A stretch of DNA of 64,000 nt, taken from NCBI GenBank assembly GCA_015655975.1, contig DVEP01000026.1, positions 1 through 64,000 of the forward strand, written 5' to 3'. This stretch comes from Eubacterium sp. (GTDB taxonomy: Bacteria > Bacillota > Clostridia > Oscillospirales > Acutalibacteraceae). The position numbers and the translations under genes were made by a program. Each line of letters begins with the position of its first letter. Position 1 is the stretch's first letter. The notes under the pieces were generated by a model that was not told the DNA's origin, did not search any database, and saw only the letters and a program-made list of their open reading frames with translations. Below, in pieces: positions 15,667 through 22,910 of this stretch.

Positions 15667-16986
15667 TTATGATTTTGTTTTGTAGAGTTCTACGGTCGCA
15701 GTAATTGTGCCGTAAGCCCATGCCGTATTGCTTGAACTTATACTGAACGATACATTGACTTGCTGTTTTGTATTGTTTTCGTTTATTGTATCGTTTGGTG
15801 CAAAACCGAGATTTATCGACGGCACAAGTTCACAGTTATCAACACTGTCCGGTGAAATAATCTTAACCCGATTGTTTGAAAGCGATATAATTCTCGCCGT
15901 ATATCCGTTCGGGACGCCGTCAATTTGTATATTTGAACGACTGAAGTATGCGTGTTTTGATTTGTATTTTTCAGGCACTGTAATCGTTACTGTAATAGGG
16001 TCGTTGTTGTGTACAGGAGTAATACCGTTAACATTTGACGGTATATAAGAAAACTCATTTTCTCCTACATCGAGTTTAGAAAAATCAATATCGCCGAGCA
16101 AAATTTCTTTTGTTGATTCAAGTGCTGATTCGAGCATACCTACTTCTAATTTATCGACACTGTATTCGATTTTAATGTCGGAAGTGTCTAAACCTTCGGG
16201 TGTGTTGCTCAAACCTACGCGAACAGGCAAAACTGTTTTTTTCAGTATAGGAATGATTACATTCGGGTTTTTATTTTCTGTTGATACTGTTACATAGTCA
16301 ACAACTTTTCCGTTTGAGTCAAGAGCTTTCAGGTCAAGATTCATCGTCTGCGACTCTGTAAGTTTGCCTTGAATATCTATATCGGCAACGACTTTTTCAA
16401 CATTTTGAAGATATGAAGTAGCGCCTCGTACAATAGCGCTTGTGTCGCTCATTTGAACTTGTCCCATGATGTATCCGTCAGAGACAAAATCTTTGTTTTT
16501 ATAGTTCAGTTGAATATCGAACTCTTTTTCACTCTCAACATCAAAGTATGCCTCATAGTTTGTAGGGTAAAACTTAGTGATAGTAAAATCACTGTTGTTT
16601 TTCGCAGGGGAGACTGTAATCGGTACAGAGTGGTATCCTGCTTTTGTAACAGAGCTTGTATCTACTTTTACATCGAGGTCTTCGCCGTTGATGTCTAAAA
16701 CAATGTATTTTTTAGCCGAAACAGTAACATCTACCGTTATACTTTGCTCACCGTATGATTTAATTCCAAGCTGCTCCTGTACTGCATTGTCTGTTGTGAT
16801 TGTAACAGGTACGGATATTTGCTTTGTCGTTTCGGGACTTACATTCATTGATGTAATAACCCAAATAATCAGTGATAAGAAAATAGATATTATAATCAGG
16901 TATTTGTCGGTGTATATTAGTTTTCTGAGCGAAAAAGAACTTTTTTTCTGTTTGCTTTTATTGTTTTGAGTATTATTTTTTATCAT
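15667..16986 (-). CDS. cdaR: YbbR-domain protein, CdaA regulator
   Basis: CdaR is anchored in the membrane and modulates the c-di-AMP synthase CdaA, encoded just before it. The 439-residue protein has a basic N-terminus, one membrane segment at about residues 31-48 (YLIIISIFLSLIIWVITSM) and then an extracellular part. That part holds about four YbbR repeats of roughly 80-90 residues, rich in beta strands. It overlaps the cdaA end by 14 bases. The usual third member, glmM, is not in this window. Confidence 0.9.
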   Translation of the reverse strand: MIKNNTQNNKSKQKKSSFSLRKLIYTDKYLIIISIFLSLIIWVITSMNVSPETTKQISVPVTITTDNAVQEQLGIKSYGEQSITVDVTVSAKKYIVLDINGEDLDVKVDTSSVTKAGYHSVPITVSPAKNNSDFTITKFYPTNYEAYFDVESEKEFDIQLNYKNKDFVSDGYIMGQVQMSDTSAIVRGATSYLQNVEKVVADIDIQGKLTESQTMNLDLKALDSNGKVVDYVTVSTENKNPNVIIPILKKTVLPVRVGLSNTPEGLDTSDIKIEYSVDKLEVGMLESALESTKEILLGDIDFSKLDVGENEFSYIPSNVNGITPVHNNDPITVTITVPEKYKSKHAYFSRSNIQIDGVPNGYTARIISLSNNRVKIISPDSVDNCELVPSINLGFAPNDTINENNTKQQVNVSFSISSSNTAWAYGTITATVELYKTKS

Positions 16987-17851
16987 TTTTTATCCCCCTG
17001 ACTATTTTTGTAATGATTTTATCATCAGAGGTGGAGCCGGAAGGAACGAAATTCCTTGTCAAAATCTCACGAAGGTCGCCGTCTGAAATGTTTTGGTTAA
17101 GAGCGCCGTTTTGAGCAACTGAAATTGCGCCTGTTTCTTCGGAAACGATAACGACAACTGCGTCGCTTTCTTCAGAAAGTCCGAGAGCGGCGCGGTGTCT
17201 TGTACCGAGTGCGGACGATATATTTTTTCCGGTCAACGGCAAAATACAACCCGCAGCATATATTTTATAGCCTCGAATAATCATTGCACCGTCGTGCAAA
17301 GGTGATTTTGGGAAAAAGACATTTTCTACCATTTCGCGTGAAGCTTGTGCGTCGATAGTTGTACCTGAGTTGATGATGTTCCCTAAAAGCGTTTCGTTTT
17401 CAAAAACAATCAGTGCGCCTATTTTCTTGTCGCTCATATTTGAAACTGCTTTGCAAACTGCGTCAATACAGTTGTTGATTTCGGAAATTTCAACTGCAAT
17501 TCCGGAGTGAATTATTGCTTTTAAACTGCTTCTTGAAGCGCTTTTTCCGAGTTGTTCCAAAATTTTTCTGAATTCAGGGGCAAATAGGACAACCAAGATA
17601 ATCAAAATATTTTCAAATACGCTTTTTAATATATAACTTGACGCTTCCATATTAAATGCATTAACAATACCGTAAATAAGCGCAATTATAACAATACCTT
17701 TAACAAGTTGCATTGCTCGTGTTTCACGCATAATTCTAATGCAAATATAGATGATTCCTGCAACGAAAACTATATCTAAAAAGTCTGTAAATCCAAAAGT
17801 GGAAAAGACGCTTAATATTTTATAAAAGAGAGACTCAATGTTTTGTAACAT
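16973..17851 (-). CDS. cdaA: Diadenylate cyclase (c-di-AMP synthase)
   Basis: CdaA makes the second messenger c-di-AMP from two ATP and so controls potassium uptake, osmolyte balance and wall strength. The 292 residues start with about three membrane helices (residues 20-95). The cytosolic DAC domain follows, with the catalytic motifs LHDGAMIIRG and GTRHRAALGLSEESDA intact. The gene leads the cdaA-cdaR pair and is translationally coupled to cdaR. Confidence 0.95.
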   Translation of the reverse strand: MLQNIESLFYKILSVFSTFGFTDFLDIVFVAGIIYICIRIMRETRAMQLVKGIVIIALIYGIVNAFNMEASSYILKSVFENILIILVVLFAPEFRKILEQLGKSASRSSLKAIIHSGIAVEISEINNCIDAVCKAVSNMSDKKIGALIVFENETLLGNIINSGTTIDAQASREMVENVFFPKSPLHDGAMIIRGYKIYAAGCILPLTGKNISSALGTRHRAALGLSEESDAVVVIVSEETGAISVAQNGALNQNISDGDLREILTRNFVPSGSTSDDKIITKIVRGIKNDKK

Positions 17852-17935
17852 TTAAAAAACTTCCTACTGTTTTATTTATAACTATAAATAGTTTATCACA
17901 CGAACTCCGATAAATAAAGTAAAAAATAATATTTT

Positions 17936-19063
17936 TTATAACTTTTTTAGAGTATTTATAAAATATTCACATTCGCTGAATTTATTGAATGATGATGGGC
18001 TTATTCTTACGGTGCCTCGTGTGTCTGTGCCGTAGAAACGGTGGGCGAGCGGTGCACAGTGCAGACCTCCTCTGACGGAAATGTTTTTGTCTGCTAAGAG
18101 TTGTGCCGTTTTTTCGCTTGAGTAATCTTTAAAGTTGAAAGACACAATAGGGGCAGTTTTGTATTTTGTCGGTTTTTCACAGTAAAGAATTGCGTTGCTG
18201 TTTTTTTTGAGTTCTTCATGCAACATTTGACATAGTTCAATTTCATATTTGTAAATATTTTCTTTCCCTTTTGAATTTATGAAATCTAAACCGCTGCCCA
18301 GAGTTATTATACCTAAGTTGTTCATAGTTCCGCTTTCAAATTTATCAGGAAGTTGCTGTGGCATATTCAAATTTGCAGAACTGCTGCCCGTACCTCCCTC
18401 CGTCAGTGTGTCGGGAATATCGTTTCCTAAAATCATTATTCCGCTTCCCATAGTGCCGTACAGTCCTTTGTGGCACGGAGCACAGACAGCGCTTATGTTG
18501 TCGTTGATTTTTACATCAAGCGTTCCCACAGTTTGAGCGCAATCCGCAACAAAAGGTATATTGTTTTCTTTTGCAATTTTTGCTATCTCATATATAGGCA
18601 TAACTGTTCCGAATGCATTTGAAGCGTGTGTGCATACTATTAGACAGGTGTTTGAACGAATTTGTGATTTGAAGTTTTTTAATGTTTCTTCTGTATCTTT
18701 ATTATATTCTGCTATGCTTACATGCATATTTTTTTCTGCGCAGAGTTTTTTTATCGGTCTTGAAACGGAATTGTGCTCAAAGCAGGATATGATGATGTGG
18801 CCGTTTTCCTTTGCAAAACCTTTGATTGCCGTATTTAAAGATTCAGTACAACCGGATGTGAACACGATTTTTTCGGGTGTTTTACAGTTAAAAAAATCGG
18901 CGCATTTTTGTCTTGTTTCGTATATTGCAGAGGCAGTTTTTACAGATTCTTTATATCCGCCTCTTCCGCTGTTAAATGAAAAATTTTCAAACGCTTCCAA
19001 AAGTTTTGATTTTTCCGATTTAGGCTTGGGGTAGGTTGTGGCGGCATTGTCAAAGTAAATCAT
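17936..19063 (-). CDS. Cysteine desulfurase family aminotransferase
   Basis: This PLP enzyme of the class V aminotransferase family probably takes sulfur or selenium from cysteine or selenocysteine. The 375 residues show YFDNAATTYPKP at the start, HVSxxEYN-type substrate region, VADCAQTVG, the PLP lysine in CHKGLYGTMGSG, and RGGLHCAPLAHR with the likely catalytic cysteine. That last motif marks the TIGR01977-type subgroup rather than IscS or SufS proper. The ATG at 19063 has GGAG 9 bases away; the TTG at 19072 is too close to it. It overlaps the DUF3343 gene by 14 bases. This pairing recurs in organisms with selenium metabolism, but no selA, selB or selD is visible. Confidence 0.85.
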   Translation of the reverse strand: MIYFDNAATTYPKPKSEKSKLLEAFENFSFNSGRGGYKESVKTASAIYETRQKCADFFNCKTPEKIVFTSGCTESLNTAIKGFAKENGHIIISCFEHNSVSRPIKKLCAEKNMHVSIAEYNKDTEETLKNFKSQIRSNTCLIVCTHASNAFGTVMPIYEIAKIAKENNIPFVADCAQTVGTLDVKINDNISAVCAPCHKGLYGTMGSGIMILGNDIPDTLTEGGTGSSSANLNMPQQLPDKFESGTMNNLGIITLGSGLDFINSKGKENIYKYEIELCQMLHEELKKNSNAILYCEKPTKYKTAPIVSFNFKDYSSEKTAQLLADKNISVRGGLHCAPLAHRFYGTDTRGTVRISPSSFNKFSECEYFINTLKKL

Positions 19064-19280
19064 TTTTTTCAACTCCGCTTATTTTAATTGAAAAAGATTT
19101 CAGTATTTTCAACGCCTTTTCCTCGTCTTCCTCAAGAATTTTTATCGCCCAACCACAGCCGTCACTTTTATTTATTTTTTCAGTTTTTATTGCTTCGCAA
19201 CGAATACCTTGCGGTTTTAAAACAGACACGGCGTGTTGCGCCGCCGTAATCGTTTTTACTTTTATAATAACTGTTTTCAT
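19050..19280 (-). CDS. DUF3343 small protein, putative Se/S carrier-like
   Basis: The 76-residue protein reads like DUF3343: a short beta-alpha-beta fold with TVIIKVKTITAAQHAVSVLKPQGIRCEAI, followed by DGCGWAIKI with a conserved Cys-containing turn. DUF3343 genes are commonly next to cysteine desulfurases and are suspected, not proven, to hand on sulfur or selenium. The 14-base overlap with the desulfurase gene supports one functional pair. Confidence 0.75.
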   Translation of the reverse strand: MKTVIIKVKTITAAQHAVSVLKPQGIRCEAIKTEKINKSDGCGWAIKILEEDEEKALKILKSFSIKISGVEKNDLL

Positions 19281-19408
19281 AACAGATACCTCACTTTTAT
19301 TTATTCATAATACATATTATGCAAAAATAAAAATTATGGTAAAACAACATTGAAGTTGTTTGCATCAGTCATTATTGAAAGTTGTTTATAATTGTTTTTT
19401 AAGCAAAA

Positions 19409-19440
19409 AAACAGACGAAAGAATTATCTTTCGTCTGTTT
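19409..19440 (-). terminator. Terminator of the ireB operon
   Basis: AAACAGACGAAAGA (19409-19422) pairs perfectly with TCTTTCGTCTGTTT (19427-19440). On the minus strand TTTTGCTT follows. Confidence 0.85.
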
Positions 19441-19446
19441 TAAAAT

Positions 19447-19737
19447 TTACTTTTTGAGTGCTCTTGTCAGCCAAATCTGACCGAGGTCAAGTGCATTGTA
19501 AATTCCTTGTTTCTCGCTTTTCTTAGCGATTGTGTAGCCTTTTGCTTTTGAAGCGTCTGCCTGAAGCAGGTATATGCCTACTTTTTCAGAAAGGCTGATG
19601 TCTTTTAACTTCTTTTTACTGTTAACTGTAAGTTTAACAATAAACGGGTCTTCCGGATTTCCGTAAAAGATAGTGTCGGCGCATCTTACAAGCGGTTTTC
19701 CCTTGTAGATGAGAGTGCCGTTTTTGTTTTCAGCCAA
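19447..19737 (-). CDS. Conserved small cytosolic protein, unknown function
   Basis: I do not recognise a named family. The 96-residue product starts MAENKNGTLIYKGKPLVR and contains FYGNPEDPFIVKL and a Lys-rich middle. It has no membrane segment and no cysteine cluster beyond one Cys. GGAGG in front and a position 13 bases after ireB suggest that it is a real gene in the same transcript. Proteins starting with this NGxLxYKGKPLVR pattern are, from memory, common and uncharacterised in Clostridia. Confidence 0.7.
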   Translation of the reverse strand: MAENKNGTLIYKGKPLVRCADTIFYGNPEDPFIVKLTVNSKKKLKDISLSEKVGIYLLQADASKAKGYTIAKKSEKQGIYNALDLGQIWLTRALKK

Positions 19738-19750
19738 TACGAAACCTCCT

Positions 19751-19996
19751 TTAATTATTCAAATAAGACTTTACCATTTCTGAAAGAAGTTCATCTCTGT
19801 CGAGTCGTCTTATAAGACTTCTTGCATTTTTGTGAGTAGTGATATAGGTCGGGTCTTCCGAAAGAAGATAGCCTACTATTTGGTTAACAGGATTGTAGCC
19901 CTTTTCTTTGAGAGCGTCAAAAACCTGAGTGAGAACATTTTTCATTTCGTTTTCTTTTTCATCACCAAGTTTAAAAGATATAGTCTTGTCTATCAT
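19751..19996 (-). CDS. ireB: IreB family regulatory phosphoprotein
   Basis: The 81-residue protein matches IreB of Enterococcus: KTISFKLGDEKENEMKNVL, then YNPVNQIVGYLLSEDPTYIT and ARSLIRRLDRDELL. IreB is phosphorylated on N-terminal threonines by the Ser/Thr kinase IreK and lowers cephalosporin resistance. The expected threonine (residue 4) is present. In many Clostridia it precedes ruvX; here it is followed by an unknown gene. AGGTGACT-type binding site in front. Confidence 0.9.
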   Translation of the reverse strand: MIDKTISFKLGDEKENEMKNVLTQVFDALKEKGYNPVNQIVGYLLSEDPTYITTHKNARSLIRRLDRDELLSEMVKSYLNN

Positions 19997-20096
19997 GGCA
20001 AAGTCACCTCCATATATCTAATTATATACATATTCTTGATAAATTACAATGATTTTATGAAAAAAATATTGCAATGTACAAAAAACAGTACAAAAA

Positions 20097-20897
20097 TCAG
20101 TTGTCAGACAGCAACATTCTGTCGTTGTCAAGTTCTTCACCCGACGAAGTTTTGAACTTTTCAAGTAATTGAGAAGTTGTAAGATTTTTCTTTTCTTCGC
20201 CTGAAACATCGTATATTATTTTGCCGTTGTTCATCATAATAAGTCTGTTTCCTATTCTGATTGCATCTTTCATATTGTGTGTAATCATAATGGTTGTCAG
20301 ATTGTTTTCAGCAACAATTTTTTGTGTAATGTCAAGAACTTTCTTTGCGGTTTTCGGGTCGAGTGCGGCAGTGTGTTCGTCGAGCAACAGAACTTTTGGC
20401 TTTTTGAGTGTTGCCATCAAAAGTGTCAGAGCCTGTCTTTGACCGCCTGAAAGAAGTCCTACTTTTGAAGTCAGTCGTTCTTCAAGTCCGAGTTCAAGGG
20501 TGGCAAGAATTTCTTTGTAGTGAGCCGTTTCTTTTTTGTTTACGCCCCATTTGATTGTTCTTGCTTTGCCTCTTCGGTTTGCAAGAGCAAGGTTTTCTAT
20601 GATTTCCATATCGGCGGCAGTTCCCATCATCGGGTCCTGAAAAACTCTGCCCAAAAACTTTGCTCGTTTGTGTTCGGGCATTTTTGTAACATCTGTATTG
20701 TCGATGATGACAGAACCGCTGTCAACGGGATATACGCCTGCAATCATATTCAGCATTGTAGATTTACCTGCGCCGTTGCCGCCGATGACAGTTACAAAAT
20801 CGCCTTCATTGAGTTCAAGGTTGAGACCGTTCAGAGCCTTTTTTTCATTGATTGTTCCGGGATTGAAGGTTTTATAAATATTTTCAAGTTTAAGCAT
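20097..20897 (-). CDS. ABC importer ATP-binding protein (TrpZ-like)
   Basis: This 266-residue ATPase energises the importer whose binding protein and permease are encoded upstream. Walker A is GGNGAGKSTMLN, the signature LLSGGQRQALT, Walker B KVLLLDEHTAALDP with catalytic glutamate, and the switch MITHNMKDA. It belongs to the group that works with PF04392-type binding proteins (YufO/TrpZ-like). It overlaps the permease gene by 8 bases. The role follows from the operon; substrate is discussed at the binding protein. Confidence 0.9.
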   Translation of the reverse strand: MLKLENIYKTFNPGTINEKKALNGLNLELNEGDFVTVIGGNGAGKSTMLNMIAGVYPVDSGSVIIDNTDVTKMPEHKRAKFLGRVFQDPMMGTAADMEIIENLALANRRGKARTIKWGVNKKETAHYKEILATLELGLEERLTSKVGLLSGGQRQALTLLMATLKKPKVLLLDEHTAALDPKTAKKVLDITQKIVAENNLTTIMITHNMKDAIRIGNRLIMMNNGKIIYDVSGEEKKNLTTSQLLEKFKTSSGEELDNDRMLLSDN

Positions 20898-21801
20898 TTT
20901 GTTTACCTCCCGAACTGTTTTTTACTGTTTTTTCTTTAATTTTGCTTTTCCAGTAAGGTACACCGAGGAAGAGAGCAACGATTATGGCAGTAAAGAGTTT
21001 CAAGTCGTTTGCGTTTAAGCCCAGCATAAGTACAAATGTGATAACTATGTAGTACACGATGCCGCCGAAAACAACTGCCAAAAGTCGAAGTGCAAAATTC
21101 TTGAAAAGTTTGCCGAACATTACTTCGCCTATGATAACTGCAGCAAGACCGATTACGATTGCGCCTCTGCCCATATTTATATCGGCAAAGCCTTGATATT
21201 GTGAAAGCAAAGCGCCTGAAAGGGCAACTATGCCGTTTGAAAGTGTCAGACCGATGATTTTGTTTGCGTTTGTATTAATGCCGTTTGCACGCGACATATT
21301 TTGATTGCATCCCGTTGCACGCAAAGACATGCCCATTTCGGTTCCGAAGAACCAGTATAAAATCGCTATAAGCAAAACTGCAAAAATCGAGCAAATTAAA
21401 ATTGATTTTGAAAGGTATCTTAAAGATACAAGTAAATCATATTTCATTACGCTGAGCGGTTGGTTTGCTTTGTTTCCCAAAATTCTGAGGTTTATTGAAT
21501 ACAAAGCAATTTGTGTAAGAATACCCGAAAGAATGGCGGGTATTCCGAATTTTGTGTGAAGCACACCTGTTACGAAACCTGCGACGCAGCCTGCCAAAAA
21601 TGCAAGCAACATTGCAATATAAATGTTTATACCATTAATTGTACACATTACAAGAACTGCACCGCCTGTTGCAAAAGAGCCGTCAACGGTCAAATCTGCA
21701 ATGTCAAGCGTGCGAAATGTTATATATACGCCGATTGCCATGATACCCCAAATAATACCTTGAGCAACGGCGCCGGGTAAAGAGTTGAAAAAAGCAAGCA
21801 T
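20890..21801 (-). CDS. ABC importer permease (TrpY-like)
   Basis: The 303-residue protein is mostly hydrophobic with about eight membrane segments. FRTLDIADLTVDGSFATGGAV and GNKANQPLSV followed by LRATGCNQNMSRANGIN are typical of the branched-chain/TrpY permease family (PF02653). AAAGGAA precedes the ATG. The gene lies behind an intercistronic hairpin (21823-21848) that would lower its expression relative to the binding protein. Confidence 0.9.
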   Translation of the reverse strand: MLAFFNSLPGAVAQGIIWGIMAIGVYITFRTLDIADLTVDGSFATGGAVLVMCTINGINIYIAMLLAFLAGCVAGFVTGVLHTKFGIPAILSGILTQIALYSINLRILGNKANQPLSVMKYDLLVSLRYLSKSILICSIFAVLLIAILYWFFGTEMGMSLRATGCNQNMSRANGINTNANKIIGLTLSNGIVALSGALLSQYQGFADINMGRGAIVIGLAAVIIGEVMFGKLFKNFALRLLAVVFGGIVYYIVITFVLMLGLNANDLKLFTAIIVALFLGVPYWKSKIKEKTVKNSSGGKQNA

Positions 21802-21822
21802 ATTTTTAAATTCCTTTCAAAA

Positions 21823-21848
21823 AAGGCGTAGATTACATTCTACGCCTT
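21823..21848 (-). terminator. Intercistronic terminator/attenuator in the ABC importer operon
   Basis: AAGGCGTAGA (21823-21832) pairs perfectly with TCTACGCCTT (21839-21848); on the minus strand TTTTTTG follows. It lies between the binding-protein gene and the permease, so it should give excess binding protein over membrane parts. Confidence 0.75.
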
Positions 21849-21855
21849 AGTTATG

Positions 21856-22827
21856 TCATTCTGCGATTGCTTCATATCCTTCGGGAACGGTAATTCCGAG
21901 TTTTTCACAACGGTCTGCAACATATTTTTTCTTTAAGTCAGTTGCATATTTGATTTCCATTTCAGCAGGGTCGGCATTTTCAGTAATAATTTGAACTGCC
22001 ATTTCTCCGGCTTGATAACCGATACTGTAATAATCAACGGAAAGTGTTGCAATACCGCAACCTTTACAAATATTTTCTTCGCCTGTTATAACAGGGAATT
22101 TTGCGGGTTCGGCAATATTGTTGATTACTTCAGAGTTTGAAGCCATTGTGTTATCTGTCGGAATATACAATACATCTACTTCTGAACAAGCGTTTGTTGT
22201 TACCGATGCAATATCGTTTGAATCAGCAGCGGTGTATTCTTTTACTTCCAAATTCATTTTCTTGAATTCTTCTGTGATTTTGTCTGCTTGGAATTTTGAG
22301 TTAGCCTCAGCGGAGCAGTAGATGATGCCGACTGTTTTAGCGTCGGGTACAAGTTCTTTTACTATTTCTGCCTGCTTGTCAAGTGGGGCAAGGTCTGCCG
22401 TTCCGGTAACATTCATACCGGTTTTACCGTTCCAATCGGAAATATGAAGTGCAGTAGCATAGTCTGTAACAGAGGTTGCTACAATCGGAATTGTGCCTGT
22501 TGAAGAAACTGCCGACTCAAGTGCGGGTGTAGCGTTCGCAAAAATCAAATCAACTCCGTTTGCAACAAATTGGTTTGTAATAGTTGCGCAGGTAGGAGAA
22601 TCGCCTTGTGCGTTTTGAACATCAATTTCGACTTTGTCTTCTCCGAGTTTTTCTTTAACAGCGTCAATAAATCCATTGGTTGCAGCGTCGAGAGCGTCGT
22701 GCTGTACAAGTTGACAAACACCGATGCTTATTTTTTTGTCCGAACTGCCTTTTGAGCAACCTGCAAATATTGTTAATATCAATACAGAAACTAAAATAAG
22801 TGCTAATATTTTTTTTGATTTTTTCAT
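21856..22827 (-). CDS. ABC importer substrate-binding lipoprotein (TrpX-like)
   Basis: The 323-residue protein has a lipoprotein signal (ILALILVSVLILTIFAGCS, Cys about residue 24). A two-lobe PF04392 domain follows: ISIGVCQLVQHDALD, ATPALESAV, IPIVATSVTDY, GIIYCSAEANS and FPVITGEE. In several Firmicutes such proteins (TrpX) import tryptophan; others take up different aromatic or nucleoside-like compounds. A link with the trp operon in this window is attractive but unproven, and no T-box precedes this gene. It has its own promoter right after the pheT stop. Confidence 0.85.
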   Translation of the reverse strand: MKKSKKILALILVSVLILTIFAGCSKGSSDKKISIGVCQLVQHDALDAATNGFIDAVKEKLGEDKVEIDVQNAQGDSPTCATITNQFVANGVDLIFANATPALESAVSSTGTIPIVATSVTDYATALHISDWNGKTGMNVTGTADLAPLDKQAEIVKELVPDAKTVGIIYCSAEANSKFQADKITEEFKKMNLEVKEYTAADSNDIASVTTNACSEVDVLYIPTDNTMASNSEVINNIAEPAKFPVITGEENICKGCGIATLSVDYYSIGYQAGEMAVQIITENADPAEMEIKYATDLKKKYVADRCEKLGITVPEGYEAIAE

Positions 22828-22861
22828 TACAATTCCTCCGTTTAAAGTTTTAATGCTTTGC

Positions 22862-22910
22862 TACTTTAAAGTAATGATTAAATCATAGCACAAAAATTTG
22901 TTTGTGTCAA
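22862..22910 (-). promoter_or_regulatory. Promoter with two tandem palindromes, ABC importer operon
   Basis: On the minus strand TTGACA (22905-22910) and TATGAT (22882-22887) are 17 bases apart. A 13-bp palindrome ATGATTAAATCAT (22874-22886) covers the -10 and abuts a perfect 12-bp palindrome TACTTTAAAGTA (22862-22873). Both sit where a repressor would block initiation. No regulator gene is adjacent. Confidence 0.7.

Noticed and set aside
22828..22910. A T-box or other riboswitch before the TrpX-like importer
   Set aside because: Only 83 bases lie between pheT and the gene, filled by a promoter and palindromes; no T-box consensus is present.
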